Assembly: GCA_902805625.1 (NCBI GenBank)
Contig: CADCTL010000166.1
Span: 1-51,902, forward strand
Origin: an uncultured Acetobacteraceae bacterium
GTDB taxonomy: Bacteria; Pseudomonadota; Alphaproteobacteria; Acetobacterales; Acetobacteraceae
Length of the DNA stretch: 51,902 nucleotides
Direction: 5' to 3'
A model generated the notes under the pieces. It had not been told where the DNA came from and ran no database searches. It worked only from the letters and a program-made list of their open reading frames with translations. The position numbers and the translations under genes were made by a program. This document shows, one piece after another, positions 1 to 7,691 of the stretch (the first letter of the stretch is position 1; each line of letters opens with the position of its first letter).

Positions 1-459
1 TCCCGCGCCGGGCTCGACATGGTCCACGTGCCCTACCGCGGCTTCCCGCAGGCCACGCTCGACCTCGTCGCCGGCCGGATCGAGGCGATGTTCGTCATCT
101 CCGCCGGCATCCTGCCGCAGGTGCAGTCCGGGCAGGCGCGCGCGCTGGCGGTCACGGCCGAGAACCGCATCCAGCAGGCGCCGTCCGTTCCCACGCTCGC
201 CGAGGCGGGGGTGCCCGACGCCGCGAGCTACGCCTGGATCGGCTTGGTGGCCCCGGCCGCGATGCCGCCGGCGCAGGTGGCGCGCTTGGCCGAAGAAGCG
301 AAGCGCGGCCTGGGCGAACCGCAAACCCGGGCCGCGTTGGAACGGGCGGGGTTCGAGGTCGTCGCCAGCGGCCCCGGGGAGTTCGCCCGCTTCATCGCCG
401 CCGAATCCGACCGCTGGGGCGGCCTCATCACCCGTCTCGGCATCAAGGCGGAGGCCTGA
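1..459 (+). CDS. Bug/TctC-family solute receptor, C-terminal part
   Basis: This frame is open from the first base and enters the window mid-gene, so only the last 152 residues are present and the start is outside. The residues around 19-42 carry the MVHVPYRG motif of Bug/TctC periplasmic receptors (tripartite tricarboxylate transporter receptor family). It is followed by the usual second-lobe pattern: LDLVAGRIEAMF, then GQARALAVT, then PSVPTLAEAGVP. Such proteins bind small carboxylated solutes in the periplasm. No TctA or TctB membrane gene is visible nearby, which is common for this expanded family, so the ligand cannot be deduced. The gene ends in TGA and is followed by a 349-base gene-free stretch. 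Confidence 0.9.
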   Translation, partial: SRAGLDMVHVPYRGFPQATLDLVAGRIEAMFVISAGILPQVQSGQARALAVTAENRIQQAPSVPTLAEAGVPDAASYAWIGLVAPAAMPPAQVARLAEEAKRGLGEPQTRAALERAGFEVVASGPGEFARFIAAESDRWGGLITRLGIKAEA

Positions 460-808
460 GGTCCCAGTCCCACTCGGCGGAAACGCTCGCCCCGCCGGAA
501 CGAGAACGGTAAACTCCTCCCGCCGACGCGCGGACCGCGCCATTCGTCCGAAGACGGCCGGTGTGGGGCAGCAAGATAGTAAGCCAGTAAGATGGTAAGG
601 CAGGCGGAAAGTAAGGCCAGAGGGGGAAGGGAAGCGCCACGGCACCCGCGCCCCGATCAAGGCCGGTCGCCGGCCCCGGTGCCCCTGGACCCGTATATTT
701 CACGTTTGCGCCGCCGGGGGCGCGGCCTTAGTGTCCGGCCTGACCGGGTGACCGCGGGCAAGCGCCCGCCAGCGTCGCTCGCCACGGACAGGATCATCGG
801 AACTTCAC
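460..808. other. gene-free stretch before tatA
   Basis: I find no convincing gene here. The stretch is less GC-rich than its flanks. It holds a short inverted repeat (531-550) followed by an octamer repeat (571-618), both annotated separately, and then GC-rich sequence with a small AT-rich patch near 697-708 (GTATATTTCACG) that could belong to a tatA promoter. Open frames crossing it have poor codon composition. Confidence 0.6.
531..618 (+). repeat. hairpin plus GTAAGNNN octamer array, copy 1
   Basis: CGGAC (531-535) can pair with GTCCG (546-550). TCGTCCGAA lies at 544-552. After an 18-base spacer come six consecutive 8-base units from 571: gcaagata, gtaagcca, gtaagatg, gtaaggca, ggcggaaa, gtaaggcc. 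Four of the six match GTAAGNNN exactly and all sit in strict 8-base phase. A second element with the same order of parts lies at 23322-23387. The function is unknown. Confidence 0.7.
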
Positions 809-1090
809 ATGGGTACCTTCAGCATCTGGCACTGGCTCGTCGTGCTGCTGGTCATCCTGCTGCTCTTCGGCGGCGGATCGAAGATCAGCGGTTTGATGGG
901 CGACCTGGCCAAGGGCATCAAGTCGTTCAAGAAGAACATGAACGACGAGGAAAAGGACGCGTCGATGGCGGCGGACGCCCCGCCGGCGCCGGGCACCCAC
1001 CCGACTGGGAGCATCCCCGGCCCCACCACCGGCACCACGCACGCGACCGGCGCCGCCACTGCCCCGAACACCAGCCGCCCCGCCGCCTGA
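809..1090 (+). CDS. tatA: Sec-independent translocase protein TatA
   Basis: TatA forms the pore-like oligomer of the twin-arginine pathway, which exports folded proteins across the inner membrane. The 93-residue product has a short N-terminal membrane helix (residues 4-21, [15 protein letters not shown]). An FGGGSK hinge and an amphipathic helix follow ([14 protein letters not shown]), which is the TatA/E architecture. The last 40 residues are a Pro/Thr/Ala-rich, probably disordered tail. Its length fits TatA rather than TatB. No tatB or tatC follows; the next gene is a purine-catabolism decarboxylase on the same strand 33 bases on. The ribosome site upstream is weak. Membership in the family is clear; whether it is the main TatA or a paralogue cannot be told here. 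Confidence 0.92.
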   Translation: MGTFSIWHWLVVLLVILLLFGGGSKISGLMGDLAKGIKSFKKNMNDEEKDASMAADAPPAPGTHPTGSIPGPTTGTTHATGAATAPNTSRPAA

Positions 1091-1123
1091 CGACAGCGGT
1101 TCCGCTTGCGGCGAGGCCTCGGC

Positions 1124-1618
1124 GTGACGCGCGACGAGTTCCTCGCCCGCTTCGGCTCGGTGTTCGAGAACCGACCGGATCTCGCGGCCCAAGCCTGGGA
1201 TCGCGGCCAAGTTGATGTCGCGGCCGGCGCCAAAGGGGTGCATCGAGCCTTCGTGGAGGTTCTGCACGCCCTCCCGCCCGACGCCCTGACCACGTTCCTG
1301 AACGGCCACCCCGATCTCGCCGCCAGATCGACACGGCCCGGCGATCTCACGCCCGACTCGCAGCGCGAGCAGGGATCGGCCGGTCTCGACGGCCTGGACA
1401 CCGACGCCGGAACCCGCCTCCGGAACCTGACCAGCGCCTACCGCGGGCGTTTCGGCTTTCCCTTCATCATGGCCGTGAAGGGCAAGCAACCCGCCGAGAT
1501 TTTGACCGCCCTCGAAGCCCGCCTGCACAACCAGGCGGCAGACGAGCGGGCGGAAGCCTTGCGGCAGGTCGAACGCATCCTGTTGCTCCGCTTGGAGGAC
1601 CGGCTGGGCGAGGCCTGA
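1124..1618 (+). CDS. uraD: OHCU decarboxylase (ureide pathway)
   Basis: 2-oxo-4-hydroxy-4-carboxy-5-ureidoimidazoline decarboxylase converts the unstable product of urate oxidation into S-allantoin. The 164-residue product shows three family hallmarks: the GHPDLAAR segment containing the catalytic histidine, the SQREQGSAGL segment, and FGFPFIMAVKGK near the C-terminus. I chose the GTG at 1124 because it puts the conserved RDEFLARFGSVFEN segment at the N-terminus; a TTG at 1106 in the same frame is the alternative. No other urate-degradation gene (transthyretin-like hydrolase, urate oxidase, allantoinase) is present in the window. The neighbours tatA and a Bug receptor give no functional context. 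Confidence 0.9.
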   Translation: MTRDEFLARFGSVFENRPDLAAQAWDRGQVDVAAGAKGVHRAFVEVLHALPPDALTTFLNGHPDLAARSTRPGDLTPDSQREQGSAGLDGLDTDAGTRLRNLTSAYRGRFGFPFIMAVKGKQPAEILTALEARLHNQAADERAEALRQVERILLLRLEDRLGEA

Positions 1619-1736
1619 GCCGTCGGCGGCCGGCGCCCTCGCCGGGATGCTCCTGCGGCGGGTCCGGCCGCTTCGTTCACCGTGCGCGCCAGAGCAGGCC
1701 CGTCGTGCGGGCCGCCGCGGCCGGAGCGTCCGCCTT

Positions 1737-2729
1737 TCAGTCCAGTTGCATGCCCAGGCCGGCCACGAGGCCGCCGATCTCGCGCACCTGCTGCGTCACA
1801 AGGCCGGCAAAGGCTTCGGGCCCCAGGGGCTCGCCAGTGATGCCGCGCTCCTCCAAGCGCCGGCGGACCTCCGGGGTGGCGAGGGCCGCCACGGTCTCGG
1901 CGCGGAGCCGCTCCACGATCGGGGCCGGGAGGTTGGCCGGGCCGCTCAGGCCGACCCAGTTGTCGATCTGGATCTCGGGGAAGCCCAACTCGGCGGTTGT
2001 CGGCACCTCGGAGGCCATCGGCTGGCGGGCGGCGCTGGTCACGGCGAAGGCGCGCAGCCGGCCGGCGCGGATGTTCTCCACCGTGTCGGGCAGCACGTCG
2101 AAGCCGAGCGGGAGGCTGCCGCCCAGCAGCTCCGCCTGCATCGGCGCGCTGCCGCGGTAGGGCACGTGGGTCATCCGCGCGCCGGTTTCGCGCTCGATCA
2201 GCACGCCCAGAACATGCGGCACCGAGCCGTTGCCGGAGGTGCCATAGGCCGGCGGCTTCGGCTGCGCCTTGATCCAGGAGATCAACTCTGGAAAGTCCTT
2301 GGCCGGCACCGCGGCGGGGTTGGCGGTGATCACGGCCGGCGTGGTGCCGAGCCAAGCGATGTGGGTGAAGGAACGGACCGGGTCGTAGCCGGACCGGGGA
2401 TAGAGCGGCGGCGAGGCGACGATCGGCGCCGTGTTGGACAGCATCAGCGTGTAGCCGTCGGCCGGCTGTTGCGCGACGTGGGCCGCGCCGATGGTGCCGG
2501 CGGCGCCGGCGCGGTTGTCCACCACGAAGCGGGCGCCCATCCGGGCGGACAGCGCTTCCGCCAGCACGCGCGCCACGATGTCGGAGGCGCCGCCGGGCGG
2601 GAACACCACCACGATCCGCACCGGCCTCGCGGGCCAAGCCCCCTGCGCGGCGGCGGGACGGGAAAGGCGGGCCGCCGCGCCGAGAGAGGGCAGGGCGGCA
2701 GCGGCGGCGAGGACGAGGCGGCGCTTCAT
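1737..2729 (-). CDS. Bug/TctC-family periplasmic solute receptor
   Basis: The product is 330 residues, typical for Bug receptors. It has a cleavable signal peptide (KRRLVLAAAAALPSLGAAA, cleavage near residue 29), then WPARPVRIVVVFPPGGASD, the first ligand-loop motif. VVDNRAGAAGTIGA follows, and then the second-lobe motif MTHVPYRGSAP near residue 186. It should bind an organic acid in the periplasm. It stands alone, convergent to uraD and divergent from an SDR gene (137 bases between starts), with no TctAB permease. The ligand is unknown. It is one of five such receptors in this window. Confidence 0.93.
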   Translation of the reverse strand: MKRRLVLAAAAALPSLGAAARLSRPAAAQGAWPARPVRIVVVFPPGGASDIVARVLAEALSARMGARFVVDNRAGAAGTIGAAHVAQQPADGYTLMLSNTAPIVASPPLYPRSGYDPVRSFTHIAWLGTTPAVITANPAAVPAKDFPELISWIKAQPKPPAYGTSGNGSVPHVLGVLIERETGARMTHVPYRGSAPMQAELLGGSLPLGFDVLPDTVENIRAGRLRAFAVTSAARQPMASEVPTTAELGFPEIQIDNWVGLSGPANLPAPIVERLRAETVAALATPEVRRRLEERGITGEPLGPEAFAGLVTQQVREIGGLVAGLGMQLD

Positions 2730-2866
2730 GGTGCGATTCCCGACTGGGGACAGTAGGCCGCGGAGGCCCTTGCAAGGCGCGCGCCAGCGCGGGTGCCGCC
2801 GGGGAACGCACCTGACGCGCGCCCCGGAATGCCGGTAGCGTCGCCGGACAAGACGAGGAGGAAACG

Positions 2867-3676
2867 ATGGGTCAGGTCGAAGGCAAGGTGGCCCTCATAA
2901 CCGGCGGCGCGTCCGGCATCGGCGCCGCCTGCGCGGAAACCCTGGCGCGGGAAGGCGCCAAGGTCGTCCTCACGGACCTGGACGGCGCGCGCGGCGAGGC
3001 CCTGGCCGCCAAGCTCCGCTCGGCGGGCCGCGAAGCGCGCTTCCTGCACCAGGACGTCACGGACGAGGGCCGCTGGGCCGAAGTGGTGGCGGAAACCGAA
3101 CGCCTGTTCGGCGGCCTGCACGTCCTGGTGGCCAACGCCGGCATCGCCGTCATGGCCGCGGTCTTCGACATGACGTTGGCCGACTGGCGCCGGCAAACGG
3201 CGGTCAACCTGGACGGCGTGTTCCTGTCCGTGAAGCACGCGGTGCCCGCGATGCGGCGCGCCGGTCGCGGCGGCTCGGTCGTCCTGATGTCGTCCGTGGC
3301 CGGCCTGCGCGGCTCGGCCGGCCTGGCGGGCTACTCCGCCACCAAGGGCGCGGTCCGGCTCTTCGCCAAGTCGGTCGCCATGGAATGCGCCGCGGCGCGC
3401 GACGGCGTCCGCGTCAACTCCGTCCACCCCGGCATCATCGAAACGGCGATCTGGGGGAAGATGCCGGCCGGCCTCCCGGACGGCCGCAACGCCCCGCTCG
3501 ACCCCCAGGCCATCGCCGCGCAGGGCGTCCCGTTGGGCGAGCCGGGCCAGGCCTCCGACGTCGCGGACGGCGTGCTCTTCCTCGCCTCCGACGCGTCGCG
3601 CCACATGACGGGCTCGGAGCTGGTCATAGACGGCGGCATGACGGCGGGGCGCGTCGGCAACCTCGCCGCGCGCTAG
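2867..3676 (+). CDS. SDR-family NAD(P)-dependent dehydrogenase
   Basis: This is a classical short-chain dehydrogenase of 269 residues. The TGGASGIG cofactor motif lies at residues 13-20, D(38) after the second strand favours NAD, and NAG lies near residue 90. The catalytic Ser and Tyr-x3-Lys are seen in SSVAG and GYSATKGA. The HPGIIET segment after the active site is also typical. Similarity is to cyclopentanol and hydroxysteroid dehydrogenase-type SDRs, but the substrate cannot be named. The start is supported by a strong AGGAGG six bases upstream. It is divergent from a Bug receptor, so both could share a promoter region. Confidence 0.9.
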   Translation: MGQVEGKVALITGGASGIGAACAETLAREGAKVVLTDLDGARGEALAAKLRSAGREARFLHQDVTDEGRWAEVVAETERLFGGLHVLVANAGIAVMAAVFDMTLADWRRQTAVNLDGVFLSVKHAVPAMRRAGRGGSVVLMSSVAGLRGSAGLAGYSATKGAVRLFAKSVAMECAAARDGVRVNSVHPGIIETAIWGKMPAGLPDGRNAPLDPQAIAAQGVPLGEPGQASDVADGVLFLASDASRHMTGSELVIDGGMTAGRVGNLAAR

Positions 3677-3911
3677 GACACCATGCCGCTCCGAGGTGAC
3701 TCCGGCGGCTCTTCCCGCTAAGGTCGCTCCCGATCAGGACGCGGGCCGACCGGCACGGGCGATGCCCCGCGCCGGGGCCGCGACGCTTGCGTGGCGAGGC
3801 GCCGGCGCCGGGAGGGCGCGGCGGGACCGCCGGGGCGGAAGCGCGGCCTGGTCGGCGCAACCTTGAACAGCAGCCGCGCCTCGGGGCGCCCGACTGGCCG
3901 GGAGTGGCCCC

Positions 3912-4898
3912 ATGCTGACCACCTACACCGTCGAGAACGGCGGCCTCGCCGTGCGGGACGGCGCGCAGGACGCCGAGGCCCTGCGCCGCGCCGTTTGGAT
4001 CGACATGCTCAGCCCGTCGCCCGAGGAGGAACGGCAGGTCCAGGCCGCGCTGCGCCTCGAGGTGCCTACGCGCGAGGAGATGCAGGAGATCGAGAGCTCC
4101 TCCCGCCTCTACCGCGAAGGCGAGACGCTGTTCCTCACCGCGAACTTCCTCTACGGCGTCGAGGGCGGCGAATACGGCTCAACCGCCATCACCTTCGTGC
4201 TCGGCAACAGCAACCTGATCACGGTGCGCTACGCCACGCCGCGCGCCTTCGAGGTGTTCGGCGCCCGGTGCCAAAGGACCCCCAAGGCCCTGCTCGGCGC
4301 GCCTGACGCCGTGATGCTGCACCTGTTCGAGCAGGTCGTGGACCGCTTGGCCGACATACTGGAGCGGATCGGCTCCGACATGGACCGCGCCAGCCAAGCG
4401 GCCTTCCGGACCGCGCGCGCCAAGACCAAGGCCACCGCGAAGGACGCCGACCTCAAGGACACCCTCATCACCCTCGGGCAGGTGGGCGAGGTGACGACGC
4501 GCGCCAGCGAGACCCTGCTCGGCCTGTCGCGCATCCTGAGCTTCGTCAGCGCCGAGAAGGCCGGGGCGGTCCGCAAGGAGAACCAAGGGCTGATCAAGAC
4601 GCTCGTGCGCGACGTGCGGAGCTTGGTGGAGCACGCGAGTTTCCTGAACAGCAAGGCGCAGTTCCTGCTGGACGCCGTGCTCGGCATCATCAACGTCCAG
4701 CAGAACGCCATCATCAAGACCTTCACCGTGGCCTCGGTGGCGCTGATGCCGCCTACCCTCATCGCCAGCGTCTACGGCATGAACTTCGACGTCATGCCGG
4801 AGCTGCGTTGGACGGTCGGCTACCCGTTCGCCCTGGTGCTGATGGTGATATCGGCCGTGGTCCCGGTGTTCTACTTCAAGCGGAAAGGGTGGCTTTGA
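3912..4898 (+). CDS. corA: CorA-type divalent cation transporter
   Basis: CorA is a homopentameric channel for Mg2+ (also Co2+ and Ni2+) in the inner membrane. The 328-residue product has a large cytoplasmic N-terminal domain with long helices. Two C-terminal membrane helices follow (about 268-287 and 302-321). The diagnostic YGMNF selectivity motif is at residues 288-292, and a basic end KRKGWL follows the second helix. Length and layout match the family exactly. The stop codon overlaps the start region of the next gene, implying translational coupling to a secreted protein. Confidence 0.95.
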   Translation: MLTTYTVENGGLAVRDGAQDAEALRRAVWIDMLSPSPEEERQVQAALRLEVPTREEMQEIESSSRLYREGETLFLTANFLYGVEGGEYGSTAITFVLGNSNLITVRYATPRAFEVFGARCQRTPKALLGAPDAVMLHLFEQVVDRLADILERIGSDMDRASQAAFRTARAKTKATAKDADLKDTLITLGQVGEVTTRASETLLGLSRILSFVSAEKAGAVRKENQGLIKTLVRDVRSLVEHASFLNSKAQFLLDAVLGIINVQQNAIIKTFTVASVALMPPTLIASVYGMNFDVMPELRWTVGYPFALVLMVISAVVPVFYFKRKGWL

Positions 4899-5587
4899 GG
4901 CTGGCCGCCGCCCTCGCGGCGGCCGCCTCCCTCGCGGCGGGCGCGGCGGCCGCCACGGAGCCGGATTGCCCGCCGACGCGCCCGCGCGTCGAGGTCACGC
5001 TCGACGACCCGGAGCCGTCGTTCCATCAAGGCCTGGGGATGGACGCCGTCCGCGGCGAGGCCGCCGCGCCGGGCGGCGCCGTCCACCGCCACCTCGGCGT
5101 CACGACCTTTCGGGTGGAGTGGCAGACCGAGATCGAGGCGCGCATCGTGTCGGCGTCCGGTCGGTTCTGCGCGCGGCCGGAGCGGGTCTCGCTCAACATG
5201 CGCCACGTCGAGCACAGCGTCCGCATCGCCGGCGAACTGCCGCGCGGGGGGTGCCTCTACCGGGAAACGGAGGCGCACGAGCGGCGCCACGTTTCGGTGA
5301 ACCGCGCCACCCTGCGCCGGGCCGCCGCCCAGGCCGAGGCGGCGGTGCGGCGCTGGGCGGCATCGGCGGCCGGGCGCGGCGACACGGAGCAGTCGGCGAC
5401 CGCGGCGTTGCGGGACGGCCTGCGCCAAGCCATGGCGCCCGCGGTGGAAACGGCGCAAGCGGAGCGGGACGCGGCCCACCGCCGGATAGACCGGCCCGAG
5501 GAGTACCGGCGCCTGGGCCGCGTTTGCCCAGGAGACCAGAGGGTCCTGCGGGAGCGGCTGCGGGCGCGGACAGCAACGGCGGATTGA
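4889..5587 (+). CDS. secreted DUF922-like protein with HExxH motif
   Basis: The 232-residue product begins with an Ala/Leu signal peptide (LRLAAALAAAASLAAGAAAA). The mature part contains ETEAHERRHVSVNR around residue 130. HERRH is an HExxH zinc-binding signature of the kind seen in DUF922 predicted Zn-dependent proteases. Two cysteine-containing segments (SGRFCARP and GGCLYRE) flank the core and could form a disulfide. It starts inside the last codons of corA: GTG at 4889 or TTG at 4895, both in the same frame, so it is probably co-translated with corA. Peptidase function is predicted from the motif only. Confidence 0.75.
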   Translation: MALRLAAALAAAASLAAGAAAATEPDCPPTRPRVEVTLDDPEPSFHQGLGMDAVRGEAAAPGGAVHRHLGVTTFRVEWQTEIEARIVSASGRFCARPERVSLNMRHVEHSVRIAGELPRGGCLYRETEAHERRHVSVNRATLRRAAAQAEAAVRRWAASAAGRGDTEQSATAALRDGLRQAMAPAVETAQAERDAAHRRIDRPEEYRRLGRVCPGDQRVLRERLRARTATAD

Positions 5588-5636
5588 CCCCGCGCCGACC
5601 TCTGCCTTCCTTGGCTCCCCACCCGAGGAGCCCGCC

Positions 5637-6602
5637 ATGCCCGCCACGCACCACGTCGCGCCCACGCCGCAGACCGTCCGCTGGGGCGCCTTCGACGCGT
5701 CCTTCCCGCCGGTCGCCACCGCCGATCCGGGCGACCTCGTGGTGCTGGAGTGCGTGTCCGGCGGGCCGGAGCAGTGCCCGCCGCCGGGCGGCGCCTTCGC
5801 CATCCCGGAGCGGCTGCTGGCCATCCACCAAGGCGACGTGCCGCGCCTCGGCCCGCACATCATCACCGGGCCGGTCGCGGTGCGCGGGGCGGAGCCGGGC
5901 GACTGCCTGCGGGTGCAGGTGGAGAGGATCGAACTCGGTGCCGACTGGGGCTTCTGCGGCTTCCGACCGCTGGTCGGCACCCTGCCGGAAGACTTCCCCT
6001 ACCGCCGCATCCTGCACATCCCGGTGGACCGCGCCGCGCGCACCTGCACGGTGCCGGTCGGGCCGGGGATCACCCTGCCGCTCTCGCCCTTCTTCGGCGT
6101 CATGGGCGTGGCGCCGCCCGCCGAGTGGGGCCAGCTCTCAACCAAGGAACCGCGCGCGCACGGCGGCAATCTCGACAACAAGGAGATAGGCGAGGGGGCG
6201 ACGCTCCACCTGCCCGTGTTCAACCCCGGCGCGCTGTTCTCGGCCGGCGACGGGCACGGCGTGCAGGGCGACGGCGAGGTGTGCATCAACGCGCTGGAGA
6301 TGTGCCTGACCGGCCATTTCCGCCTGGACCTGGAAAAGGGCGGCGGCGCCAAGGACCCCGTCCTGCGCTTCCCCCGCGCGGAGACGGCCACGCACTTCAT
6401 CAGCATGGGGATGCACGAGGACCTGGACCTCGCCATGAAGCAGGCGCTGCGCGAGATGATCGCCTTCATCGTGGCGCGCGCGAACCTCTCGGCCGCCGAC
6501 GCCTACCAGCTCTGCTCCCTGGCCGTGGACTTCCGGGTGACGCAGACCGTGAACGGCGAGAAGGGCGTCCACGGGATGCTGCGGAAGGGGCTGTTGTTTT
6601 GA
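5637..6602 (+). CDS. acetamidase/formamidase family protein
   Basis: The family hydrolyses short amides such as formamide and acetamide to ammonia and the acid. The 321-residue product matches along its length. HIITGPVAVRGAEPGD lies near residue 80, and the conserved central block HGGNLDNKEI with LPVFNPGALFSAGDGH is present. GDGEVCINALE and FRVTQTVNGEKG complete the family pattern. No signal peptide is seen, so it acts in the cytoplasm. A good GAGGAG ribosome site precedes the start. It sits downstream of the corA pair and convergent to a membrane-protein gene. The exact amide substrate is not known. Confidence 0.9.
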   Translation: MPATHHVAPTPQTVRWGAFDASFPPVATADPGDLVVLECVSGGPEQCPPPGGAFAIPERLLAIHQGDVPRLGPHIITGPVAVRGAEPGDCLRVQVERIELGADWGFCGFRPLVGTLPEDFPYRRILHIPVDRAARTCTVPVGPGITLPLSPFFGVMGVAPPAEWGQLSTKEPRAHGGNLDNKEIGEGATLHLPVFNPGALFSAGDGHGVQGDGEVCINALEMCLTGHFRLDLEKGGGAKDPVLRFPRAETATHFISMGMHEDLDLAMKQALREMIAFIVARANLSAADAYQLCSLAVDFRVTQTVNGEKGVHGMLRKGLLF

Positions 6603-6615
6603 GGCGGCGCGGCCC

Positions 6616-7089
6616 TCACCAGTAGGCGATCATCCGCCCGGCCGAGACGGCGGTGAGCCAAGCCGCCAGGGAAATGCCTCCCGCGAGCGCGAGGCGGCGG
6701 CGGGCACGCGGCATCTCGCCGCCGTCCCGCCAAGCCGCGGAGCCGTGCAGCGCGCCGAGGTTGGCGATCCCGATCGCCACCGCCCCGAACTTCGCCCAAA
6801 GGAATGGATTCTCCACGTACTCCGTGGCTCTCACGGCGAGCAGCGCCGGGCCCGTGGCGAGGGCCAAAGCGAGGCCGGCGCCGGCCACCGGGACCGTCGC
6901 CCGCGCCAGCGCCGCCCTCGACACGCCCGGCCAGGCCCCGACGAGCCGCAGGTCGAGCACGGCGATGGCGCCGAGCAGCAGCGCGATGCCGAGCACGTGC
7001 GCGAGGTTCACCAGCGGGTAGAGCCACGGCCCGCTCCGCAAGGTCCGCGCCAGCAGCGACGCTTCGAGCCAAACGGCGACGTCCGCCAA
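6616..7089 (-). CDS. DUF6644-like integral membrane protein
   Basis: The 157-residue product is almost wholly hydrophobic with four or five predicted membrane segments: PLVNLAHVLGIALLLGAIAVL near the N-terminus, a LALATGPALLAV segment, FGAVAIGIANLGAL, and a C-terminal helix. The conserved His in NLAHVLG resembles membrane proteins annotated as DUF6644. It starts with TTG at 7089, 19 bases downstream of the DUF6152-like gene on the same strand, so the two form an operon. The function is unknown. A role for the pair in electron transfer or metal handling at the membrane is conceivable but not shown. Confidence 0.7.
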   Translation of the reverse strand: MADVAVWLEASLLARTLRSGPWLYPLVNLAHVLGIALLLGAIAVLDLRLVGAWPGVSRAALARATVPVAGAGLALALATGPALLAVRATEYVENPFLWAKFGAVAIGIANLGALHGSAAWRDGGEMPRARRRLALAGGISLAAWLTAVSAGRMIAYW

Positions 7090-7108
7090 GCGCGCGCGCG
7101 CCGGGCGC

Positions 7109-7504
7109 CTAAAGGCGGTCGGGGTAGATGTCGAACACGCGCTCCGCCACCCGGAGGCGCTCGGTCTTCATCTCCAGCCGGTTCGGGTCGAGGTGGCGAT
7201 GGCCGGAGGCCGTCACGGCGGCGCCCGCCGGCAACGCGGCTTCCGTCAGCCCGGCGCGGCTCTGGTTGCGCGGCGGCCCGAGCACCGCGTCCCACACCCG
7301 CCCGCCCTCGTCCCGCACCCGCACCACGCCGTGCGGGCCGCCCAGGTTGGCCGACTGCACCGTGCCGGACAGGGAGAACTCCTCGGCGCCGTAGCCGCCC
7401 CACCCGTGGTGCGCCAGCGCCGGCGCGACGCAGCCCAGGCCGGCCGCGGCTAGACCGAGGCGGGCCGCCAATGCGCGGCGCGGCAAGTTCGATGCGAAAA
7501 CCAT
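7109..7504 (-). CDS. DUF6152-like exported protein
   Basis: The 131-residue product has a signal peptide (RRALAARLGLAAAGLGCVAPALA) followed directly by HHGWGGYGAEE, the HHGW-Y opening characteristic of DUF6152 proteins. A small beta-rich domain follows, with SLSGTVQSANLGGPHG and a C-terminal DIYPDRL. The paired histidines at the mature N-terminus could bind a metal, but this is inference. The ATG lies 10 bases after a GGAGCG ribosome site. It is upstream of the DUF6644-like membrane gene and divergent from gcrA, sharing a 187-base intergenic region. Confidence 0.75.
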   Translation of the reverse strand: MVFASNLPRRALAARLGLAAAGLGCVAPALAHHGWGGYGAEEFSLSGTVQSANLGGPHGVVRVRDEGGRVWDAVLGPPRNQSRAGLTEAALPAGAAVTASGHRHLDPNRLEMKTERLRVAERVFDIYPDRL

Positions 7505-7575
7505 GGATCGCTCCTCCGACCGTGGGTGCGCGACGAGAACGCGCGATCCCCGGCGCCGGCCGTCAGAACCTGGGG

Positions 7576-7584
7576 TTTTCCACA
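7576..7584 (+). promoter_or_regulatory. candidate DnaA box upstream of gcrA
   Basis: TTTTCCACA differs at one base from the DnaA-box consensus TTATCCACA and lies 108 bases before the gcrA start, in the region shared with the divergent DUF6152-like gene. DnaA control of gcrA is established in Caulobacter. The single-site match here is suggestive only. Confidence 0.35.
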
Positions 7585-7650
7585 GATTTCTGCCGTACTG
7601 ATCGCAGCTAGAACTTGTGGGGCAGATCCGTGTTGTCATACCGTATCTTG

Positions 7651-7674
7651 CGACCCACGAAATGTAGTGGGTCG
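7651..7674 (+). promoter_or_regulatory. perfect 8-bp inverted repeat in the gcrA leader
   Basis: CGACCCAC (7651-7658) and GTGGGTCG (7667-7674) form a perfect inverted repeat around an 8-base spacer, ending 17 bases before the gcrA ATG. It could be an operator, or an RNA hairpin just upstream of the ribosome site (GGGGAGAA at 7680-7687). Confidence 0.45.
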
Positions 7675-7691
7675 AGGTCGGGGAGAACCGC

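Noticed and set aside
571-618. CRISPR-like reading of the octamer array
   Set aside because: Units are only eight bases with no unique spacers, and no cas gene is present.
3677-3911. Mg2+ riboswitch or small gene before corA
   Set aside because: The gap is GC-rich and repetitive, but no known riboswitch core and no frame with good codon composition was seen.
7505-7691. CtrA-binding site (TTAA-N7-TTAAC) before gcrA
   Set aside because: No such spaced pair is found in the gap.
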